Source of the DNA: Chloroflexota bacterium
GTDB lineage: Bacteria > Chloroflexota > Dehalococcoidia > SM23-28-2 > RBG-16-64-32
Reading direction: 5' to 3'
Assembly: GCA_005880075.1 (NCBI GenBank)
Contig: VBJT01000183.1
Location: forward strand, 1-9,783
Length of the DNA: 9,783 nucleotides
The position numbers and the translations under genes were made by a program. The notes beneath the pieces were generated by a model. It searched no databases. It was not told where the DNA came from and worked only from the letters and a program-made list of their open reading frames with translations. Positions 5,202-9,783 of the stretch are shown here, in pieces. Position 1 is the stretch's first letter. Each line of letters begins with the position of its first letter.

Positions 5202-5202
5202 G
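5187..5202. promoter_or_regulatory. Palindromic operator candidate, CTTGACAAATGTCAAG
   Basis: This is a perfect 7-bp inverted repeat around a central AA. It contains TTGACA on both strands, that is, the -35 boxes of both divergent promoters. A dimeric HxlR protein bound here would block both genes at once. The role as HxlR operator is inferred from position and symmetry. Confidence 0.7.
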
Positions 5203-5216
5203 GTAAGCCGTATAAC
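5188..5216 (+). promoter_or_regulatory. Sigma-70-type promoter of the MFS-thioesterase unit
   Basis: A consensus TTGACA (5188-5193), a 17-nt spacer and TATAAC (5211-5216, 5 of 6) make this the best promoter in the window. Transcription would begin about 5222-5224, at the start of the CAAGT-G-ACTTG palindrome (5222-5232). Confidence 0.75.
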
Positions 5217-5262
5217 AGAGGCAAGTGACTTGAGTATTCGATAGCGACAGAGGAGGCTGCGC

Positions 5263-6714
5263 ATGAAGCAACAGATTGAGAAGCCCTCCCGACCCTGGCT
5301 TGTCCTTGCGATCACCTCCTTCGCCGTATTCGCGTCGGCGCTCGATACGACAATCCTCTACGTGGCGTTCCCTTCGATCCAGAAGACGTTTTCGGAAGTC
5401 AGCCGCGCTGACCTTTCGTGGGCAATCAACGCCTACACGATCGTCTTTGCGGCGCTTCTGGTGCCGGCTGGGCGGCTGGCCGACCGCGTCGGCCGACGGG
5501 CGGTATTCTTCGCCGGCGTAGTTATTTTCACGGTTGCGTCAGCGTGCGCAGGGGCGGCTCCAAGCGCCGAGTTGCTGATCGTCGCGCGCGTCATTCAGGC
5601 GGTCGGTGCGGCGGCCCTTCTTCCCTCGTCGCTGGCCGTCGTGCTTGGGGAGTTTCCGCGCGAGAAGCGGGCAACCGCCGTCGGCATCTGGGGAGCCGTT
5701 GGCGCGCTTGCCGCGGCGGCCGGCCCGACACTGGGCGCCCTGATCATCGATGCGGCAAGCTGGCGGCTGGCCTTCTTCCTGAACCTGCCAATCGGTGCGC
5801 TCACGATCTTTCTCGGCTCGCGCTTCATCCGTGAGTCGAGGGATCCTGAGGCAGCCCAAAGGCAAGACCTCCTGGGCATCCCATTGCTTATCGCCGGCGT
5901 CGCAGCTCTGGCGCTCGGCATTGTCCAGAGCGATGAGTGGGGCTGGGCCGGCCCGCGCACGCTTGCCGCATTCGGCCTTTCGGCTGTAATCCTTCCGCTG
6001 TTCGTCTTCCGCAGCGCTACATACCACTCGCCCGCGCTTGATCTCACGCTCTTTCGCAACCACAACTTTCGAATGGCAAACTTGGCGACGGCCTCGTTTG
6101 GCATCTCCTTCGCAGCGATGTTCCTCGGAACCGTACTGTTCCTGACCAATGTTTGGCGTTACGGAACGCTAGAGGCGGGCCTGCTGATCGCTCCTGGCCC
6201 GCTTATTGCAGCCATCGTCGCGGGCCCGGCGGGGCGGGCCGCCGATCGCATCGGTCACCGGCCGATGTTAGTCGCAGGGGGGCTGATTTTCGCGGCTGCG
6301 AACGTCTGGCGGGCTCTTGGTACGGGCCTGGATCGGCAGGTGCTGGAACTCTGGCTGCCGTCGCTCATCCTTACCGGCATCGGCGTTGGCCTCACGCTGC
6401 CAACGCTAAGCAGCGCTGCAGTGCACGGTCTTGCGCCCAACCGTTTCGCGGTCGGCAGCGCCGTCAACCAGACGGTGCGTCAACTCGGCGCCGTACTGGG
6501 CGTCGCGCTCGTGATCGCGCTGCTGGGAAGCCCCAGCCGCGCAGAGCTGTTGGACGCTTTCGATCGTATCTTTTGGCTGCTCGCAGCGGGCGGTGTGGTC
6601 ACTGCCGTCTTTTCGCTGGCGATAGATACGAAGCCAAGACAGCGCCTGGAAGAGGAGAGCGCGCTCGAACCTAAGCCTGGGCTCGCAGTAAATCCATCAG
6701 AAAGCGCCGTATAA
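5263..6714 (+). CDS. MFS transporter, DHA2 (EmrB/QacA-type) drug/proton antiporter
   Basis: The 483-aa membrane protein is of the 14-helix DHA2 drug:H+ antiporter type, likely exporting a toxic organic compound across the cytoplasmic membrane. Visible signatures are LDTTILYVAFP in helix 1 (residues 27-37; the family's LDxTIVNVALP with Asp28), motif A GRLADRVGRR (70-79), RVIQAVGAA (109-117), antiporter motif C GPTLGALI (154-161) and WRLAFFLNLPIG (167-178). Many hydrophobic stretches follow, and a polar tail begins about residue 455. ATG 5263 has AGGAGG at 5251-5256, 6 nt upstream. The gene is divergent from an HxlR regulator and is followed 18 nt later by a thioesterase gene. That context suggests inducible export of an aromatic, quinone-like or acyl compound. 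The substrate cannot be read from the sequence. Confidence 0.9.
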   Translation: MKQQIEKPSRPWLVLAITSFAVFASALDTTILYVAFPSIQKTFSEVSRADLSWAINAYTIVFAALLVPAGRLADRVGRRAVFFAGVVIFTVASACAGAAPSAELLIVARVIQAVGAAALLPSSLAVVLGEFPREKRATAVGIWGAVGALAAAAGPTLGALIIDAASWRLAFFLNLPIGALTIFLGSRFIRESRDPEAAQRQDLLGIPLLIAGVAALALGIVQSDEWGWAGPRTLAAFGLSAVILPLFVFRSATYHSPALDLTLFRNHNFRMANLATASFGISFAAMFLGTVLFLTNVWRYGTLEAGLLIAPGPLIAAIVAGPAGRAADRIGHRPMLVAGGLIFAAANVWRALGTGLDRQVLELWLPSLILTGIGVGLTLPTLSSAAVHGLAPNRFAVGSAVNQTVRQLGAVLGVALVIALLGSPSRAELLDAFDRIFWLLAAGGVVTAVFSLAIDTKPRQRLEEESALEPKPGLAVNPSESAV

Positions 6715-6732
6715 ATCGAAAGGAGCATTATC

Positions 6733-7146
6733 ATGTTGTCCGTAGCGGAGCGCATCATCGCAGGCGAGATCGAGCTACCGCCGGTGGCCAAACTTATCGG
6801 CTTCAATCTGCGATCTGTCAACCGCGGCCGTGCTGTTCTCGATATGGAGGCAGGCCCGCAACACTGGAACCCGATGGGCGGCCTCCACGGCGGTATCCTT
6901 TGCGACTTAACGGATGCCGCCATGGGCATCGCTTATTCTTCGACGCTGGCGGAAGACGAGGCGTTCGCAACCGTCGAACTCAAGATCAACTTCCTGCGAC
7001 CGGTAAAGCGGGGCCACCTGGTGGCCGAGGGCTGGGTCGTGAACGGCGGACGTTCGCTCGGCTACGCGGAGGCAGAGGTCCGGGACGACGACGGCCGCCT
7101 GATCGCGAAGGCGAGCAGCACCTGCAAGAGACTGAGGCAGGAGTAG
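6733..7146 (+). CDS. PaaI-family hotdog thioesterase
   Basis: The 137-aa protein has the 4HBT/PaaI hotdog signature: Asn46-Pro in HWNPMGGLHGGILCDLTDAAMG (residues 44-65), with the HGG loop at 52-54 and Asp61 on the central helix as the likely catalytic acid. LKINFLRPVKRGHLVAEG (83-100) is the typical following strand pair, and the C-terminal GRLIAKASSTCKRL completes the fold. Such enzymes hydrolyse acyl-CoA thioesters, often phenylacetyl- or hydroxybenzoyl-type or short-chain acyl-CoAs, as cytosolic homotetramers. A strong AGGAG (6721-6725) precedes ATG 6733. With only 18 nt after the exporter stop it is almost certainly co-transcribed with it. A pairing of CoA release with export is attractive but is inference. 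No terminator is obvious after it. Confidence 0.88.
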   Translation: MLSVAERIIAGEIELPPVAKLIGFNLRSVNRGRAVLDMEAGPQHWNPMGGLHGGILCDLTDAAMGIAYSSTLAEDEAFATVELKINFLRPVKRGHLVAEGWVVNGGRSLGYAEAEVRDDDGRLIAKASSTCKRLRQE

Positions 7147-7213
7147 GCACCCGGCAGCAGATCCCGTATTGACCGAGGCCGGCTAACTGGCGCCTGCCGG
7201 TTCTCCAATACGC

Positions 7214-7219
7214 TATGAT
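7214..7219 (+). promoter_or_regulatory. Possible -10 box upstream of the thiolase gene
   Basis: TATGAT at 7214-7219 differs from TATAAT at one base, but no matching -35 box lies 16-18 nt upstream. The thiolase may use this weak promoter or be read through from the thioesterase gene. Confidence 0.25.
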
Positions 7220-7244
7220 GGTCTGGCCAGACAGGAGGCCCATG

Positions 7245-8429
7245 ATGACAAATGAAGTGATCCTTGCCGGCGCTGTCCGGACGCCGATCGGCACTTTCGG
7301 CGGGTCTTTCGCGGAGACGCCGGCGACTGAGCTCGGGGCCGTCGCGCTGCGCGAGGCGTTGAAGCGCGCGGGCGTGGCGCCGGAACAGGTGGACGAGGTG
7401 ATTATGGGGAACGTCTTATCCGCCGGGCTGGGTATGAACCCGGCGCGTCAAGCCGCTATTGCGGCGGGCATTCCAGACACGGTTCCGGCGACCGCGATCA
7501 ACAAGGTGTGCGGTTCGGGTCTAAAGGCCGTCGCGCTCGCTGCGCAGGCCATCATTCTCGGTGATGCCGATGTCGTTCTTGCCGGCGGCATGGAGGGGAT
7601 GTCCAGCGCGCCGTATCTTCTCCCGAAAGCGCGCTACGGCTATCGGATGGGTCACGGCGAGGTCATCGATCATATGATCAAGGACGGCCTGTGGTGCTCC
7701 CTCACCGACTGCCACATGGGGAACACCGCGGAGAACATCGCGCTGGAACGCGAGGTATCGCGAGCCGATCAGGACGAATTCTCGGTGCAGAGCCAGCAAA
7801 AGGCGGCCGCCGCCTGGGACAACGGCCGTTTCTCAGGTGAGATCGTGCCGGTTGAGGTTAAGCAGCGGAAGGGTACCGTGACAGTCGACCGAGATGAGCA
7901 CTTCCGGCCGGACACCAGCATGGAGGCCCTTTCCAAGTTGCGACCGGCGTTCGCGCCCGACGGCTCGGTGACGGCTGGGAATGCCTCCGGGATCAACGAC
8001 GGCGCCGCTGTGGTGGTGGTGATGTCCCGCCAGAAGGCGGAGGAGTTAGGGGTGAAGCGGATGGGTTCGGTGCGGTCTTATGCCACCGCTGGCGTGCCGC
8101 CACGGATTATGGGCATCGGCCCGGTGCCGGCGACCCAGAAGGCGCTCGCGAAATCGGGCCTCTCGCTCGACGACATCGACCTGATTGAGGCGAACGAGGC
8201 GTTTGCGGCGCAGTCACTCGCCGTCGGACGCGAGCTTGGCTGGGATTGGGAGCGCGTTAACGTGAACGGTGGCGCGATCGCGCTCGGCCATCCGATCGGC
8301 GCCAGCGGCGCGCGCATCCTGGTCACGCTGCTGCACGAGATGAAGCGGCGAGAGGCGAAGCGGGGACTGGCGACACTGTGCATCGGCGGCGGGCAAGGGA
8401 TCGCCATGGTCGTGGAGAACGCGGCCTAG
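7245..8429 (+). CDS. Thiolase, acetyl-CoA C-acetyltransferase type
   Basis: The 394-aa product is a thiolase of normal length that condenses two acetyl-CoA to acetoacetyl-CoA or does the reverse. The catalytic residues are in place: nucleophile Cys89 in NKVCGSGLK, His349 in GGAIALGHPIGASGAR, Cys379 in CIGGGQG, and Asn317 in NEAFA. HMG at 157-159 and GNASGINDGAA are also typical of biosynthetic PhaA/AtoB-like members. AGGAGG at 7233-7238 is 6 nt from ATG 7245 and only 3 nt from ATG 7242. I prefer 7245, giving MTNEVILAGAVRTPIG, which matches the family's usual N-terminus. An in-frame ATG at 7215 would add ten unrelated residues and lies upstream of the ribosome-binding site. In this window it could work with the FabG/PhaB-like reductase and, more distantly, the mutase in short-chain acyl-CoA metabolism. 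Confidence 0.93.
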   Translation: MTNEVILAGAVRTPIGTFGGSFAETPATELGAVALREALKRAGVAPEQVDEVIMGNVLSAGLGMNPARQAAIAAGIPDTVPATAINKVCGSGLKAVALAAQAIILGDADVVLAGGMEGMSSAPYLLPKARYGYRMGHGEVIDHMIKDGLWCSLTDCHMGNTAENIALEREVSRADQDEFSVQSQQKAAAAWDNGRFSGEIVPVEVKQRKGTVTVDRDEHFRPDTSMEALSKLRPAFAPDGSVTAGNASGINDGAAVVVVMSRQKAEELGVKRMGSVRSYATAGVPPRIMGIGPVPATQKALAKSGLSLDDIDLIEANEAFAAQSLAVGRELGWDWERVNVNGGAIALGHPIGASGARILVTLLHEMKRREAKRGLATLCIGGGQGIAMVVENAA

Positions 8430-8516
8430 CCCCGTAATTCGTTTACGCAGTCAAAGCGCGGCTAGTTATCGGGCTGACAACTCATTGATCAGTCCATCAT
8501 CCGGGTTGCGGAAAAA

Positions 8517-9440
8517 ATGTCAGAAACTGATGTCGCCCTTGAACACTTCCTCCGCTGGCTGGACGAGACCCACCGGCGGACTTTCGAGGTCACGGAGGGG
8601 CAAGCCTCCTCAGCTCTCGCCGTCGCCGACTCACATCGCCTCGCAATAGAGGTCCGCCCGCTCCTCAGTCCGAGCAACGATACGCAATGGGTCGCAGCGA
8701 GGCACCGGCTCGAAGACCAGATAGCTGCCACAGTACCGACACCGGTCGCTGTTTGGGTGCCGGCGGGCGCTGAGCTGCCTGCAGGGGAACCGGCGGCCTC
8801 AGAGTTCGTCGAGCACGTGAGGCAGACGGCGACTCAATCTGCGCCGCTCGAACGGTCTTACGCCCCGCTGCCGGTCACGCTTTTTCTTCGGAAGACAGGG
8901 GATAACGGTAGCGTGGTCTCGGCAACGGGCGGGTTGAACCCTCACTGGGCGCGCTTCACAGGGCGGGTGAATGGCACCTTCGATCTCGATTCGACGCAGC
9001 TCCACCGGCTGCCCGATGGGGAAGAGCACCTCGGCGCATTGATAGAAAAAGTCGTGGAGCGGTCGTCGAAACTAGCAGCCGGAAAGTGGGCGGAAATCGA
9101 GACGATCGACGCGTGGACCGTTCAGCGGCTCGGCGGCGAAGGATCATCAACGATCATCGCGGTGCCGACTTCTGATGCGCAGAACATGGGACTCACCGTC
9201 CGCCGCAATCTTCGCCGCATCCTCGGCGAAGCGGTGCCGATGCTGCGAGGAAGCGGGTCCGAGCTTACGGCACTTGTCCTTGTCGGCTATTATGCCCACC
9301 TGGAGGACGAAGGTGCGACAATCGCGCTGCGCGGCTTCTCGCCTGCCCTCTATACCGGCATCGACTTCCTGGTTTTGGTGACGGACGGGCTGGTAAAACC
9401 GTTGATTCAGGCGCCGCCGCGCGTACTTAGTTTCCCTTGA
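8517..9440 (+). CDS. Hypothetical protein of unknown function, 307 aa
   Basis: I do not recognise this protein. It is a full-length, well-formed reading frame with codon use like its neighbours, starting ATG 8517 after GCGGAAAAA, with no clear Shine-Dalgarno sequence, and ending TGA 9438-9440. It looks soluble, with no signal peptide or membrane helix. The N-terminal part alternates hydrophobic strands and charged helices (LAIEVRPL near residue 42, then a helical stretch and a PTPVAVWVPAGAELP strand). The middle has LPVTLFLRKTG. The C-terminal third has SSTIIAVPTSD, a basic helix LTVRRNLRRILGEAV, ALVLVGYYAHLED and a final IDFLVLVTDG strand, followed by a Pro-rich end. A nuclease-like alpha/beta fold is conceivable from the E-x-R strand but there is no clear PD-(D/E)xK triad. 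It follows the thiolase by 87 nt and overlaps the convergent flavin-reductase-like gene by 14 nt. Confidence 0.75.
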   Translation: MSETDVALEHFLRWLDETHRRTFEVTEGQASSALAVADSHRLAIEVRPLLSPSNDTQWVAARHRLEDQIAATVPTPVAVWVPAGAELPAGEPAASEFVEHVRQTATQSAPLERSYAPLPVTLFLRKTGDNGSVVSATGGLNPHWARFTGRVNGTFDLDSTQLHRLPDGEEHLGALIEKVVERSSKLAAGKWAEIETIDAWTVQRLGGEGSSTIIAVPTSDAQNMGLTVRRNLRRILGEAVPMLRGSGSELTALVLVGYYAHLEDEGATIALRGFSPALYTGIDFLVLVTDGLVKPLIQAPPRVLSFP

Positions 9441-9783
9441 ATTCGCCGTACTTGCCGCGATAGAAGACCAGCGGCGCGCTGTCCGAGACCTCTCCCGCCG
9501 CCGCGACCTCGCCGATGAAAATCGTGTGGTCTCCGCCGTGGTGCTCCGTGATCGTCCGGCAGTCCAGGTAGGCAAGCGCGCCCTCAATAATGGGAGCGCC
9601 AGTGGCGGCGAATCCGTGCGGCAAGTCGTCGAGACCGTGAGCGCCGTCGAACTCCTTTTTGGCGAAGCGGTTCGAGATATCGGCCTGATCTTTATTGAGG
9701 ATGTTGACCGCGAACACGCCCGCCTTGGAGAGAATGTCATGCGTGTCGGCCGTCTTGTCGACGCAGACAAGCACCAGCATCGG
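9427..9783 (-). CDS. Flavin reductase-like (FMN-binding split-barrel) protein, 5' end cut by window
   Basis: The frame enters from the right edge (9783) and ends at TAA (complement of 9427-9429), giving about 118 residues of the C-terminal part. The pattern LVLVCVDKTADTHDIL, GVFAVNILNKDQADISNRFA, ALAYLDCRTITEHHGGDHTIFIGEV and APLVFYRGKYGEFKGN is that of the flavin-reductase-like domain (HpaC/RutF/ActVB group). Such domains bind FMN or FAD and reduce it with NAD(P)H for a partner monooxygenase, or act as flavin-linked oxidoreductases themselves. The GDH motif and following strand are well conserved. The ATG at 9778-9780 is probably an internal methionine, because family members have about 30-50 more residues (including the xxPPLV strand) before it. 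A partner oxygenase, if any, would lie beyond the window. Confidence 0.88.
   Translation of the reverse strand, partial: PMLVLVCVDKTADTHDILSKAGVFAVNILNKDQADISNRFAKKEFDGAHGLDDLPHGFAATGAPIIEGALAYLDCRTITEHHGGDHTIFIGEVAAAGEVSDSAPLVFYRGKYGEFKGN

Larger units (their letters stand above)
5155..5262. promoter_or_regulatory. Divergent HxlR/MFS control region
   Basis: This 108-bp region holds both promoters, a central 16-bp palindrome and two copies of AGTGACTTGA whose starts are 42 bp apart. The left copy overlaps the palindrome; the right copy sits at the predicted MFS transcription start. AAGTGA also occurs on the minus strand directly before the HxlR start codon. Confidence 0.7.

Noticed and set aside
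5539..6149. Minus-strand frames of 174 and 184 aa opposite the MFS gene
   Set aside because: They lie wholly inside a clear transporter gene and show only Arg/Ala-rich antisense composition.
7151..7200. Inverted repeat CCGGCAG / CTGCCGG as a terminator after the thioesterase gene
   Set aside because: The arms are 36 nt apart and no T-run follows; in GC-rich DNA a 7-bp match at this distance is weak evidence.
7215..7244. Longer thiolase starting at ATG 7215
   Set aside because: The extra residues MMVWPDRRPM have no family match, and the strong AGGAGG at 7233-7238 lies after this ATG and before ATG 7245.
1..9783. CRISPR array, insertion sequence, integrase, toxin-antitoxin or phage defence genes
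   Set aside because: No regularly spaced repeats, transposase or recombinase motifs, or defence-type domains were found on either strand.

Overview
This is a GC-rich bacterial window carrying ten complete or nearly complete loci plus two genes cut by the window ends. Its theme is short-chain acyl-CoA metabolism. It encodes a broken B12-type methylmalonyl-CoA mutase large subunit, a FabG/PhaB-like ketoreductase, a PaaI-type thioesterase and a biosynthetic thiolase. The mutase large subunit ends without a B12 domain, a form found in archaea, Chloroflexota and some other bacteria. Together with DinB-like proteins, a GT9 glycosyltransferase and an HxlR regulator, this loosely suggests an uncultured Chloroflexota-like or actinobacterial lineage. 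That assignment is inference only; no rRNA or other phylogenetic marker is present.

Layout. From 1 to 2491 lies a plus-strand run: the 3' end of a GT9 glycosyltransferase, the mutase (340-2003, frameshifted near 853-855) and a DinB-like protein that overlaps the mutase stop by ATGA. From 2492 to 3945 an intergenic region with degenerate 7-base repeats and an extended -10 promoter leads into a GTG-started SDR ketoreductase and a second DinB-like protein. From 3946 to 4126 is a non-coding gap with an 11-bp perfect inverted repeat, a nested stem and a good promoter for the next gene. An AlkA-like DNA glycosylase (4127-4765) runs toward an HxlR regulator (4786-5154, minus).

The HxlR gene is divergent from an MFS exporter (5263-6714) that is followed after 18 nt by a hotdog thioesterase (6733-7146). 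The 108-bp divergent region is the most striking regulatory site. One perfect palindrome, CTTGACAAATGTCAAG, supplies a consensus TTGACA -35 box to both strands, each followed by a 17-nt spacer and a -10 box. A thiolase (7245-8429) and a protein of unknown function (8517-9440) follow. The latter overlaps by 14 nt, tail to tail, a flavin-reductase-like gene that enters from the right edge.

How the genes may work together: the mutase, ketoreductase and thiolase would fit propionyl-/methylmalonyl-CoA handling and acetoacetyl-CoA/3-hydroxybutyryl-CoA interconversion. The exporter and thioesterase look like one HxlR-controlled unit, perhaps for toxic organic or aromatic compounds. I see no CRISPR array, insertion sequence, tRNA, rRNA, phage gene or recognisable defence system. 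The candidates for something new are the shared-palindrome promoter, the structured 3967-4042 element, the 7-base repeat tracts and the unknown 307-aa protein.
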